From: Cryptomeria japonica | Lineage: Eukaryota; Streptophyta; Pinopsida; Cupressales; Cupressaceae | Reading direction: 5' to 3' | Assembly (NCBI RefSeq): GCF_030272615.1 | Contig: NC_081412.1 | Coordinates: forward strand, 669,192,852-669,256,851 | DNA: 64,000 nucleotides | Part shown: positions 35,810 to 46,785 of the stretch, one piece after another | Position numbering within the stretch: position 1 is the first letter of the stretch | Layout: each line of letters starts with the position of its first letter | Notes under the pieces: model-generated | Told to the model about the DNA's origin: nothing | The model's input: only the letters and a program-made list of their open reading frames with translations | Database searches by the model: none | Translations under genes and position numbers: made by a program

Positions 35810-37432
35810 TGTGTGGGGGAAAAAGCGAGACTAGGTTAACATGCCCTAATCCTACCTTTTGACACACATTACGGAATACGAAAGAGCCTAGAGATATCGC
35901 ACAATTGGCTACTTCTTTTGGTGAAAGAGAGAGCTACGGGATATCTATTAGGATTCCTATTCCCTTGTTGAAATTGTAAGATCAAGTAATGCAAGTTCAA
36001 ACCCTAATCCCAAAATGCAAGTATGAACCAATAACAAGATTGCAGAATTGAGATTAAACAATGAACAACTGTAAGTACAAGGATGAAATAAGAATGCAGA
36101 TATGTACCCGGAGTCAAAATCGGACTGAAAATGTTGGGGACGGGGGCGCGGGCGCCACTGTCCTAAAAACTGCACCGGAAACCACTGTTCTGCACTCTGA
36201 AACACTGTCTGGAAACTGTCTGCAAACTGTCTGTCCGGAGGACCAGGGCGCCTAGCGCCTCTGTCCCAGGGACCAGGGCGCCTAGCGCCCCTGTCCCAGT
36301 CTCCTGCTCTGCAATTTCACACAGAGTGTTGTTCCAACTTTCTCTCTCCGGATCTGTATCCCGCGGCGTCGTCCGAATCCCGAAACCTGCAACAATATCT
36401 GAAAAGGGGGAGGGGCGGCTATATAGGGTTTTGCCTTAGTCAAACCCCCGCTTCGGTGATTTCCACCTCCACGAATAGCCAAGTTGTTTTGTAAAATGTA
36501 TTGTGTGTGCAGACCTAGTGTGTGTGCAAGGTCCAAAATGCAAGAAAGCAAACTAGAGCAACCTAGAAAGTAAACCCTAATTGCTTGCAAATGATAATGT
36601 AAATGCTCTAAATCAAGATGCAATGTGATCTAAAGCATGAATAAATGATGTATCAAAGCTTATGCAAAGACATGAAAACAATACGAAATCATACCCAACC
36701 CTCAAGGGAGGAGTACAAGCCAATCTTCAGTCGGTAATCTCCTATTGTTCTTCAATGTCTTCCAAGCCCTAAGTGGATGAATGAGTTTGATAGATGCTTG
36801 ATAGAATGATGTTGAATGTTGTTGAAGTCCTCAAAGATCTGCTCTTTCGCTGCATATGAAGTTCCTGGAAACAAAAATCCGATCCCTTCCAATGAAGAAA
36901 GAGAGCTCTTATGTACGAAACCCTAGGTCATAAATTCGTATTTTGGCCGACCTAGAGATTGAATATCCCGCCAATTTCTTGGGGTTAAGCTTTATTTTAT
37001 GATTGGATTGTGCTCCCAAAATTTCGGGAAAAATGTCTGGGACCATGTGCACCGGGCGCCATGGTCCTGGCAACTTTTCACCAAATTTTCAGGGCCGTCG
37101 GATATGATGATTTTAGAGAGAATCCCGAAGTTACAGGTGATTTCGAGATGTTTTGACCCCGAAACCAAGCCCCCAAGTTCGAAATAGGACTTAATTAGGG
37201 TTTTTGATTGAGTGGTGTATTAGAGGAATAAAATGCGAAGGGCGCGCTTTAGTGAAAGGGCCCAACTTTGTGATGTAGAGAATGATGAAATAGGACCTTA
37301 GACCTAATTAATTTGATTAATTAAGTGCTTAAGGAGAAATGCAATGCAGAATGCAAAATGCACTAAGGGGGGTGCTAAACTAGGTGTGAAATTGTACCAC
37401 CCTAGTGAGTGCGTACAATTTACGACACTACA
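35810..37432 (-). repeat. element D 5' LTR (1623 bp)
   Basis: It pairs with 24694-26380 and is flanked on the right by GTAGG (37433-37437), after which element C gag resumes in register. Confidence 0.93.
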
Positions 37433-37437
37433 GTAGG

Positions 37438-37741
37438 TAATACTGCTCCTAAGGCTAAAAAGCCTATTGGTAAGAAGGTTTTCAAACCTGTTTGTTTTAA
37501 CTGTCATAAACCAGGACATACTGCTAATGTATGTAGAAGCATACCTAATAAGAACACAAACTATAATATTAATGCTAAATATGTGTCTAGAAGATTTGAA
37601 GGTCATTGTTACACATGCAACATGTATGAACATAGATCAGTTGAATGCAGATATGGAGCGAACAACCCAACACCTCACATGAACTCAAGATCTAACGGTG
37701 ACTGGAGAAGTACCTATGACAATTGGAGAAACATGAACTGA
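37438..37741 (+). pseudogene. gag of element C, first two zinc knuckles
   Basis: It continues C gag after D. Two CCHC knuckles are intact: VCFNCHKPGHTANVC (about 37489) and HCYTCNMYEHRSVEC (about 37606). The frame ends with TGA at 37739-37741 where B also has a stop. LINE E interrupts the sequence at about 37788. Confidence 0.85.
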
Positions 37742-37799
37742 CATAAACCCTATATCAACTGGTTCAGTCCATATAAAATGGAAAAGGAAAGCTCCCACC

Positions 37800-39266
37800 A
37801 TTGAGGATTTCCTGGTCTTAGATCAGATACCAAGCGGGTCTTTCATTTGGAATAGTGTTATCCAGGCTAAAGGTATTGCTAGTCTTGGCAATGTCTGGGC
37901 CATTGGTGATGGTAGGAAGGTGGACTTTTGGGACAATGCTTGGATTGGAGGATCCCCTCTTAATAAGCTGGCTTCTCATACACTCATCCATAATTGGAAG
38001 GAGAAGATATGTACCAAAGTGGTTGATTATTGGAAAGATCAAATGTGGTGGACCTCAGACCAATTGATCCCAAACTCAAGAAGGTAAACTTAATGATCAA
38101 CCATGTAGTCTTGAATTCCAGAAGGGAAGACCATATGGTGTGGTGTGGAACTTCGTTTGGAACATATTCAGTCTCTTTTGCTGTCCTTTTAATGGCACAC
38201 TCCCAAGACCCTATTCCATGCTGGGCCAAGGCTTGGTATCTAGGGTTGACTCCCAAAATCAACATCATTTTGTGGATCCTCTTGCAAAACAAGATTCTTA
38301 TTATTGACAACTTAAGAAAGAGGGCCTTTTGTTTCCCTAACTTTTGCTACCTTTGTCTTAATAATGAGGAATTTGTGAACCACATGTTTTTACACTATCA
38401 TTATACCACTCCTATTTGGGGGATGTTTTTTCAAATGTGGGACTGAATTGGGTTTTCTAGGAGGTGATGCAGGATTGCTTTAGAAGCTGGCATTATTCCA
38501 CCAATAACATCACCATAAGAAATCTTTGGAAGTTCTCTTTTGCCCATATCCTCTAGGAGATATGGAAAGAGAGAAATAATAGAATATTCTGAAATGAAAT
38601 TAACACCTCTGAAGTGGTATGGGTCAAGATATAAATAACTGTGTTGAGAATGTAATGGGCAAGGGAGTGAATAGTTGTACCAGTAAGGAGGACTTTAATG
38701 TTCTGAAAAGATGGAATATCCAAGCCTCTTTGGGCTCTAACATCAACCAAATTAATAGAAGCTTGTGTTGCTTGTCTTTCCCCCCCAATGAGTGGTTCAA
38801 GGGCAACTTTGATGGGGTGACAAAAGGAAATCCAGGTCCGACTGGTTGCGGTGGTGTCATTTGAAATGGGGCTGGCTTTCGCACTGGAGCGGTGGCCTAT
38901 CCCTTAGGAATTCAAACCAATCATATGGCAGAAGCTACGGGGGTACTTCAGTCTATTAAATTGGCCTCTAATTTAGGGGTCAAAATGCTTTAGTTGGAAG
39001 ACGGCTCTAAAAACATCATTAACTACCTTCTCGGTAATCATCAACCTTCGTGGACTATCAAGAACATCATTGAGTTAGCCAAAGAGATGATTCAGGGGTT
39101 TAAAACATGCCACATCACATGTGTCTACAGAGAGGCTAACCAAAGTGCTGATTGGGTTGCCATTGTGGCAGTACAAAGTGAGATAATTATTACCTGGAAT
39201 GGCGAAGGTGAGCTATCGTGTGCGGCATGTGATATCTTAATTTATGAAAGATTGCATGGTAAGTAG
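37800..39266 (+). pseudogene. LINE E ORF2 C-terminal part (zf-RVT, RNase H)
   Basis: Residues LGNVWAIGDGRKVDFW and DNAWIGGSPL (37890-37960) are the typical segment after the LINE RT. A zf-RVT follows, with CYLCLNNEEFVNHMF (about 38350). RNase H motifs are FDGVTKGNPGPTGCGG (38808), MAEATGVLQSIKLA (38925), LEDGSKNIINYL (38994) and VYREANQSADWVA (39121), so the acidic catalytic pattern is still visible. Several stops and frame changes between 38440 and 38800. Confidence 0.85.
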
Positions 39267-39376
39267 GAACAAATTTGAAATCATTTCCTGAAGTGTAAGT
39301 AGACGTCGTGGCAGTAGGCGTTGGTTCTGTAGTCTATCGAGAAGGAGGTACAACAATTATTGTTTGTTAACTTCGT

Positions 39377-41145
39377 ATGCTTTATGGGCATTTTTATCCC
39401 TCTTCAACAATAGCATCAAAAACTCCTATAGAATCTGAACTGGTTATCACAGAGTCTATTGTGAAGAAAGGAATCAGTTGGGAGCTACAAATTATTGATA
39501 TCAATAGGATCATGGGTGGTAAACAAAAGAGAACGGAGGCTATCACTATTGAGAAATTGAATAGTTGTCCGCAGTTTTGGGCTATCCTTCAAGCCGCTAA
39601 GATGATGGATTTAATGGAAAATATGCAGGAGAAACGACCCAAAATCACGAGAATCTTCAAGAAGGGCTGGAACGAAGGGATGTTAACCATTGGAAATAGG
39701 AAGGTCAAGGTGACCGAAACTATGATTGTGGAGGCAACAGGTCTTCCAATGGAGGGCATCAAGTTTTACAGGGACAAAAAGATTTCAGATGCTGCCGTTA
39801 AGAAATTTCCGAAGAATGAGGAGGAAAGGGCTAGACTAGTGAAGGGCAACCATACCTACTTTCCGCCAAAGGTAATTAAGTTAATTTGGAGAAGGGTTTT
39901 GCTTGCTATTATGGAGTTTATCACGCTTGATGGTAGATACACTAGGGTTTACAACTACCACTTTGTTTTACTTAATCATTTTAGGTATAAAGAAAAAATT
40001 TCTTTCTCCTATTATCTTTTCTGTGCCCTTAATGCGGGGATCAAGGATGCAATTTCCAACCCCAATATCAACCTTGCAATGCACGAAGGTTTGATGGTGA
40101 TTCTGTATAATCACATCAAGAAAATGACTGTCCAGTTGAATATAGTTGAGATTTTTGAATCGGATGAGGATTTTGATGACTCTGATGAGGAGGAAGGCGA
40201 TGGCTATGATACAGAAGCGGAGATAGAGGACGACCCCCAAATTGCTGGGTCAAGCAGAAGAAATAAAAAACAGAGTAGGGGAAACAAAACAAAGGGTTTG
40301 TCAAAAAGAAGCAGAGAGGGGAAGACAATAGCTGGTACGAGGAGGAGTATGGGACTGACAATGACATGGACACTGGAAGTGAGGGGGTCCAAATCCTTGT
40401 GAGCCCGAAGCAAAAAAAGAAGACTTTTAGGCGGGCACCAAGGATTGGTCGCCTCTCAGGACTGATTTAAAGGAGAAGGGATTGATGGGGGAGGATATGA
40501 CAACGAAAGAAGCTTAGAGCTCTGAGGATAGGGAGGTTGGCCTGAAGGTTAATCTTAATACTACAGGTGATAAGAACTAGGAAGAGCATCACTTTAATAT
40601 TGATCTCTGCATCAATAACGATATGGAAAGCCTCAAACAGGTGCTTAGCTGGGTGCATAAGGAAATTGAAGGCATCAAAACCAAGCAAGCCCAGAAAGCA
40701 GGGAAAATCAAGACATTACAAGCTTTAGGCTCCAGAAAGTTCAATTCCCTACCGAAATGTCTCAAGGAGCTCACCAAAGAGATTGGTAACGCTGAGGAGA
40801 TTATCAACGCCAACCGCACTAGCTTTTTTGGCTTGGAAAACAAAGAAGGTGCAGCTGAAAAGAGACTAGATGGAATTGAGTGAGCAAAGCCACAAGATTC
40901 TGAAGGCTGCCTCGCCCAACATTAAATCCCTTATCTGCAAGCTGGAGAACTACCAAGGGGATAAGGTCGTGGGGGGCATTATTGATGTTAAGGATGACAC
41001 CCCAGATGATAGGGACACAGGGCTTGGGAGAAGAACGAGATCAAGCACTAAAAGGATGCAAAGCCACATTAAGGAAATCAAGGATATTAAGTGGGCAATA
41101 GACAATATGAAACAGATGGAGCTAGAAGCGATGGAAATGTTTTAG
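39377..41145 (+). pseudogene. LINE E third ORF downstream of RNase H, function unknown
   Basis: A long open frame (39377-40402, 341 codons) lies between the RNase H and the LINE 3' end; a more likely start is the ATG at 39511 (MGGKQKRTEAITIEK). It contains a globular-looking segment (CPQFWAILQAAKMMDLMEN, VTETMIVEATGLPMEGIKF, RYTRVYNYHFVLLNHF), then an acidic linker (DEDFDDSDEEEGDGYD). After a frameshift near 40290 and others near 40450 and 40870 it ends as a Lys/Glu-rich coiled coil (40623-41145). The order globular, acidic, helical is like that of ORF-X, but I see no convincing residue match. No known domain recognised. Confidence 0.6.
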
Positions 41146-41351
41146 AAATTAACCTAAGCCTGGGTTTCTGTTGGTCTTTTTTGGTCTATAATCAACGTTC
41201 TCTTGTTTGTTGGCATTTGGTTTGCCAATTGTCTTTCCTTTGTTTGCTGTCTTTTTGTTTAGCTATGTTGTAATGTTTATCTTTTGATTTTCTGACTGTA
41301 CTGGGTTTCAGGGGCCCATCAAAACACATTTTCCCATATTAAAAAACAAAT

Positions 41352-41669
41352 GTGATTTGCACAATTTGCAATAATTATGGACATGTGGCTATGAACTACA
41401 GAAGGAGAACTGGAAGAGGTAATGTAGGACTTCGGAGAGCATCTGAGATGGCCTGCTATCATTGTCACAAACTGGGACACATGACAAAGTTTTGTAGAAC
41501 CAGGAAGAACAAATCGGTTAACCACTCTGAAGATCAGAAAGGTAAGCAAAAGGTCGATCTTGAGGAAACCAGAGCAGAGATGAACAAAATCTGGAAGAAG
41601 AGTGAGGACAAGCCCGCAGAAGAACCTAACCCTTCACCTAGTGTGGAGAATCCTGAACCGGTGAACTAA
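41352..41669 (+). pseudogene. gag of element C, last two zinc knuckles and tail
   Basis: It resumes C gag after LINE E. The third knuckle ends in Tyr instead of Cys (NNYGHVAMNY); the fourth (MACYHCHKLGHMTKFC) is intact. A Lys/Glu/Pro tail ends at TAA 41667-41669. The following 490 bases to ORF-X have no pol sequence. Confidence 0.85.
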
Positions 41670-42164
41670 GCTTTAGAACAAGTCTAAGGGGAGCATAGCG
41701 GTAAATATACTTTCAGACCCCTTGAAGAGTGTATGATAAGAGAGTTTTGCATTTTGAGTTGTTTTTACGAGAATTCTTGAGATCATTGTCTATCGATTTT
41801 CTAAAGGATTACCAATTGGTTATATACCTATCGATATAAGTGAGTTTGTTAAGCAGTATAGTAGGGTTTGCTACCCTATCAGTTGTGCAATTAATGCAGT
41901 GTGTAATTTTATAAAAGTAAGTTTACCAAGTTATTTTTACCCTAATTACATTCCAAGAAGAATTTTTGAGCACCTGCAGAGTGCAATAGAGAATTGTTAG
42001 CTGATTGCGAGCGAATTTCTACTACGGATCAAAAGTTGAATTGGATTTGAAGGTTAGGGAAGGCGAAACGGGTGTGCATTCGAGAGATCACCCAGAAACC
42101 CTACCGACATGAAGGGAATAAGGTATTATTTTGGTTAATCTCTCTCAAATCAAGATTATCTAGA

Positions 42165-45100
42165 ATGGCATCGTCGTCTACATAAGCAGAGAGACTTATG
42201 ATTACCGCTGAAGCTATGGAGTCTATGGAATCAGACAAAATAGAATCATATAATGCATTGCCTCAAGTTCCTGATGGTGTTATGATTAAAGGTGATTGAA
42301 CTAGCTATATAGATTGTAAAATTGAGGATCTAGGATCACTATCTATCTATTCACAACTCAAATCTTTGTGTGCTAAGAGAGGGAAAATCAAAACCGAGTA
42401 CATTAGGGTTTTTGAAAAAGGTTTTCATAATGCGACATATTTTCTTGAAGATTTTGAGGAAGAGCATGTTAGGATAATTTTTAGTCGTGTGCATGGAGAG
42501 AATATGTATCTTGAAAGGTCACACACAATCAAAAAGGAAGAAATTCATGCAATGACTGTTTTCTGGCAAACCGACAAAGTACTTAAATTGAGAATAGTTT
42601 CAAAAGATATTGTGATTGCACTGACTCAGACCACCGTTGATGGTCGTGTGATTTCGATCAACAACATTAAAGAGCCAATAATCAGATATGCAACTATGGT
42701 GATTGGCTATCGAATATTCTATTCTAGCAGGATGAATTGTGTGCCATCTGCTACTGTGCATGCAGCCTACAAAACGATAGAAGGGAATGCAGATTATGAC
42801 CTATGCGAAGCAATGCGAAGCCAATTGATGTTGAAGTTAAAATCAATCATAAATGACAATAGTCAAAAGTTCAAGTTTGGTCAATTGTTGATTGGTCTAT
42901 TCTTTTACTTTCAGAATTTCTTACCAGGAATTGGTGACATTCAATGGTCGAAAGACACATCGGTTACAACTCAAATTAAGAACAACATTAAGGTTGTGAA
43001 GAACACATTCCTTGTTGCCATGAACATATATTTTGATGAGTTCCAAAAGAAGATGAACATGAGGTTAAGACTATCATATGAAGTGGTGAAACACTTTGAA
43101 AAAGACATCTATTTCATAGTTACCACTGACTTTTGTCTTATGGAAGCTGTAGAACCTAGGGAAGAAGAGATGGAAGATATGAGCTATGAAGTCAACTATG
43201 ACTTATTAATCATTTATGCCAACAACCTTTTGGAATCTCCATTGGATAAGAAGAAGAAAAGATTGGGAACTTACCAGGAGTGAATCACACCTACTTAACC
43301 CAGTAGTGGCAAAGAGAAAAATAAGAAAGTTGAGCAAGCACGCTCAATGACCATCGGTACAAGAGTGACAAGAAGTATTCAAGTAAAAAAAGAATCGACA
43401 CCCAAAGTTTATGAAAAGAAGCAGACTGCAATGAAGAAGAGAGGCAGGCAACTCATTCTTCAAGCAGAATCTGAGGATACTGACACTGAAGAGGAATCTA
43501 AGAAGATGAAAGTAACTAGTAAGAAAGCCAAACCTGTAGGAGACACATCAAAGAAAAGTACTCCTATTAATGTTATATCATACAAGCCTATGACTGATTT
43601 TGAGAGGACTTTAAAAACATTAAGGAGGAAAAGGTTTGATAATGTGAAAGAGTATTTTGATTCATTTGATGATGGACATAAACAACAAATTGTTTAAGAG
43701 GTAATCAACTATTTGTGTCAATACAATCGGTTGCCTCAAGATATTGAAAAAGACATTTTTGATTCTCTGTATTCTATTCTTATAAATAAATGGAAAGTGG
43801 CTGTAGAACAAGATCAAGAAATTATTGACATAATTTTCATTCAATATTTTTCTGAGTTATCTAGAGATGAATTATTATCATTGCTTGATAATTTCAAAGG
43901 ACAATTTCATTCTAAGGAAAGAAGATTGAAGTTATTGGCTGGAAAGGTTCAATCTGTTGAAGATGATAGCCACCGGATAGCTAAAGACATTCAAAGGATG
44001 CATGAGCAATTGAAATCCCGAACAAAGACTGGAGCTCCACCAGAGCTAGATGAAGAAGAAATTATTGCACCAGATGTAGTCTATCCTATTAAGAATAAGG
44101 ATGACACAACTTCTCCACTGGTTATTTCCTTTGTAGATGATATTGATGAAATCCAGGACACTACTGATACAATTGGTAATATCATTGAACCATTATAGCA
44201 ACCGGTCATTATTGATACACAAAAAACTGCTGAAGCATTGGTCAATGAACCTAGTGTGGATATTCAACCGCCACCAGAGAAAGAACACCAAGTTGAAAAT
44301 CAACTACCACTGGTTATTACAAGTACACAAGAGAAACCTACAAAGGCAGAGAAAGATAAAGAGAAAGAAGTTGAAGTGAAGGAAACTGAAAAAGAAAAAA
44401 GGACGAAGACAGAGAAAACAACTGAGAAAACAGTTGAAAAGAAGCAAAGGCGAAACGACAAATTGATGATGAGGATGACTATGTATTAAAGGGCCTATAA
44501 ATGTAGATAATATGAGTACATCTGAACTCATGGAGATTGCTTCTGTCATGCAATCTTAGGCTCAAAAGAAAAGTTTAAAAGAGCAAAGGAAAGAAGGAGA
44601 AACTATACACATTGTTGTTGACATTTTGTCAAGTCTCCTACCAGAGACTAACACTGACAATGTGACTACCCCTATCGACAAGTTTGGACAATTGGTTGCT
44701 GCTACTACTGACCAACTAAAAACACTTGAAGGTGCAGCTCAAACCTTAGCTGAGAAGAGTTACATAAAGAAGAGGGGAGAACAACTAATGACAAATATTG
44801 ATAAAGGGAAGATTGCTTTACCAGTAAATAAAGATCTTTTGAGAAGTGTTGTTGAAACTGGAGAAAGGATTTTGGCCTATACATCTAACATTTCATTTTT
44901 CTATTCTGATTTGAAGGAGAGGCGAGAAGAGACATAAAATGAACTGGAGAAGATATGTAATGCTTATGTACCATTATAGGATTCAACCTTGGACTTTGGT
45001 AAATTAGTTGATGTTTTGCAACATCGGTTTGATGTTTATGATTGTGAATAGGCTAAGAGACTCAGATCCTTGAAAGAACAAAAGAACCAGTTGAGACCTA

Positions 45101-45315
45101 AAGTGGACATCTTACACCGGGCATACAAGGATGCATAAACGGTTTTGTCGACCCCAGAAATGAGCACAATAGATGCAATGGAAGAATTTGCTGCACAAGT
45201 TATGACAACTATTCAGATCACTGAAACATTATTGGAAACATGGGATAATGATTTTACTCAGATGAAGATTACTTTTAGTGACATTTTCTTAAAAATTGCA
45301 GTGAACACGCCTTGA
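42165..45315 (+). pseudogene. ORF-X of element C, long ORF of unknown function
   Basis: From the ATG at 42165 the same frame runs to about 44450 with six stops (42183, 42297, 43281, 43299, 43695 and 44196 regions), then shifts and runs to TGA 45313-45315; about 1050 codons in all. It is readable for long stretches: a globular N-terminal domain (42366-43283, with EEEHVRIIFSRVHGENMYLE, RYATMVIGYRIFYSSRMN and FGQLLIGLFFYFQNFLPG), a Lys/Thr-rich basic linker (43347-43600), a helical part (43600-44198), a Glu/Lys repeat segment (44280-44450) and a helical C-terminus ending with a TETLLETWDNDFTQMK segment. No protease, RT, integrase or envelope motif, no signal peptide. The partner copy in B supports it as a family-level ORF. 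Confidence 0.75.
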
Positions 45316-45577
45316 CAAACTCTTATATTTATGTATATGTAGTTTTTGATGCAAATTTTGATATAATATATATGTATTTTACTTTTCAATTTGACATTGT
45401 TGTCAATTGGGGAGTAGAAATATGTGTGTTGTGAAAATTTTGTATATATTATTAAGGGGGAGTAGAACTTTTTTATTAAGGGGGAGTAGAAATTTGTATG
45501 TACAATTTTTGTAAGCACACTTAGTTGTAAAGTTGTATATTTTTCTAAGTGTTGCCATCAATGCCAAAGGGGGAGAT

Positions 45578-46660
45578 TGTTGGCTTGATGATGATTTTTG
45601 TAATAGATGACTTTATATTTTGTCATTGATGGCACATATACACACACATATGTTCACATTGTAATAGTCATCTTAGTTAAGACAAACCGATACTACTCCT
45701 AAGTCTTAGTATTGCAAACCGGTATCATTTGTATAGAGAAGTCCAAAGGTATCTAACCAGTATGTGTAGACAACCAGTATATGCAAGAATGACATTGGTT
45801 TTGGTCATTTTCACTGACACCAGTTTGGAGATACTGTGGAGATTAACAAGGAAGCGAATGGAGGACAATCGGTCTATGAGTTGGAAGAGGTTAACTCTTA
45901 ACCAGTATCAGTGTTCCAACTAGTTTAACTGATTGTGTGATGTGTTATGAAAGATTGTCTAGATACACTGCACCTAGGAAATTGTGATGAGGTTCCTGAG
46001 ACGACATGAAATTTAATGTCTATAAAATGACATTGTGATGAACTATTTTGATGGTGCGAGATACAAGTGATGTTGTGAGTTCAAGTTGATGTGAATTACA
46101 GAGTATGTCGGTGATGCAGTATTGATTGAGAAGAAGAGGATCTATACCAACAAGATGTGCTATTACTGGATCATGCCACATGTTATTTTCTAATCACTAT
46201 AACAATCAAATCCCCTAACCGGGCAAGCTCTAACAAGCTTTATTGTACAAATCCTCTAACAAGGTGATCCATTAGTTTGGGTATTGAAATCCTCTACTGA
46301 GGTTACTCCTAATAGGGTACTACCTTTAACAGGGTATATCTCCTAACACGACATTGGGATCTTTAACAGGATTCGCTCCTAACAGAGCACTTTGTAGACC
46401 TTAACCGTCAGTTACCTATTTCTGCAGATAGTTAACTTGTGAGTCCCATCTCATCGTGGTTTTTCCCAGTTGGGTTTTCCATGTATAAACACGTGTTATG
46501 GTGGATGTTTTACTTGTTGTGGATGCTTTAATATCACTTTGGATTGCATGCATAGTTTTAAGTAAACTGGTTAATTGCTTTTATTGGTTTGTGTTTAAAG
46601 TGGTACTATTTTTGCTATCATTGATTCACCCCTCGCTCTTAGTGCTTTATAAGTCTATTA
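45578..46660 (+). repeat. element C 3' LTR (1083 bp)
   Basis: Starts TGTTGGCTTG after the purine tract CCAAAGGGGGAGAT and ends AAGTCTATTA (last CA changed to TA). Followed by the target duplication GAGGT at 46661-46665. Confidence 0.92.
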
Positions 46661-46785
46661 GAGGTATCCCCAAAGAACCAATAGAGAATTTTTGCTATTT
46701 TTGCTATCATTGTTTAACTATTTTTGCTATTTTTGCTATTATTGTTTAACTTAAATGAAAGAAACAATAGAGAATTTCCTCTCAC

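Larger units (their letters stand above)
24694..37432 (-). mobile_element. Gypsy retrotransposon D (Tat-like) with antisense PMD gene
   Basis: A 12.7-kb element on the minus strand with LTRs TGTAGTGTCG...CCCACACA (35810-37432 and 24694-26380) and perfect target duplications GTAGG (24689-24693 and 37433-37437). Minus-strand order: 5' LTR, primer site, an unassigned acidic ORF, then protease, reverse transcriptase, RNase H and integrase (Gypsy order), AT-rich spacer, region with a plus-strand PMD gene, polypurine tract (about 26381-26402, purine run AAAGTGGGGGCTAAA), 3' LTR. By eye the LTRs differ at about four of the first 150 bases, so D is young compared with C. No Retrotrans_gag-like domain or zinc knuckle was found. 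Confidence 0.94.
37788..41346 (+). mobile_element. LINE E, 5'-truncated, inserted in element C gag
   Basis: The element begins abruptly inside ORF2, C-terminal to the reverse transcriptase, as 5'-truncated LINEs do. It then has zf-RVT, RNase H, an extra ORF and a T-rich 3' region with TTTCAGGGGCCCATC, and ends in a short A-run at 41341-41346. C gag stops at AAATGGAAAAGG on the left and resumes at about 41347. About four bases expected from B are missing at the joint and I see no clear target duplication. Confidence 0.82.
10566..46660 (+). mobile_element. LTR element C (non-autonomous, gag plus ORF-X), 36 kb with nested insertions
   Basis: The element starts TGTTGGCTTG at 10566 and ends AAGTCTATTA at 46660, with identical 5-bp target duplications GAGGT at 10561-10565 and 46661-46665. 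Its own sequence is about 10566-10982, 23287-24688, 37438-37787 and 41347-46660; the rest is element B in its 5' LTR, and elements D and E in its gag. Order: 5' LTR, Met-tRNA-type primer site, gag, spacer of about 490 bases, ORF-X, polypurine tract, 3' LTR. No protease, integrase or reverse transcriptase is present. LTR divergence by eye is much higher than in A or D, fitting its place as the oldest layer. Confidence 0.9.

Noticed and set aside
41670-42164. Hidden pol between gag and ORF-X in C
   Set aside because: Only about 490 bases, AT-rich, and no protease, integrase or RT motif in any frame.
42165-45315. ORF-X as an envelope-like gene of SIRE-type elements
   Set aside because: I see no signal peptide or transmembrane segment, and envelope-like ORFs in those elements follow pol, which is absent here.
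46669-46785. Inverted/duplicated AATAGAGAATTT words as a target duplication of the LINE remnant
   Set aside because: The words are in low-complexity sequence and no matching site was found at the other end of the LINE remnant.
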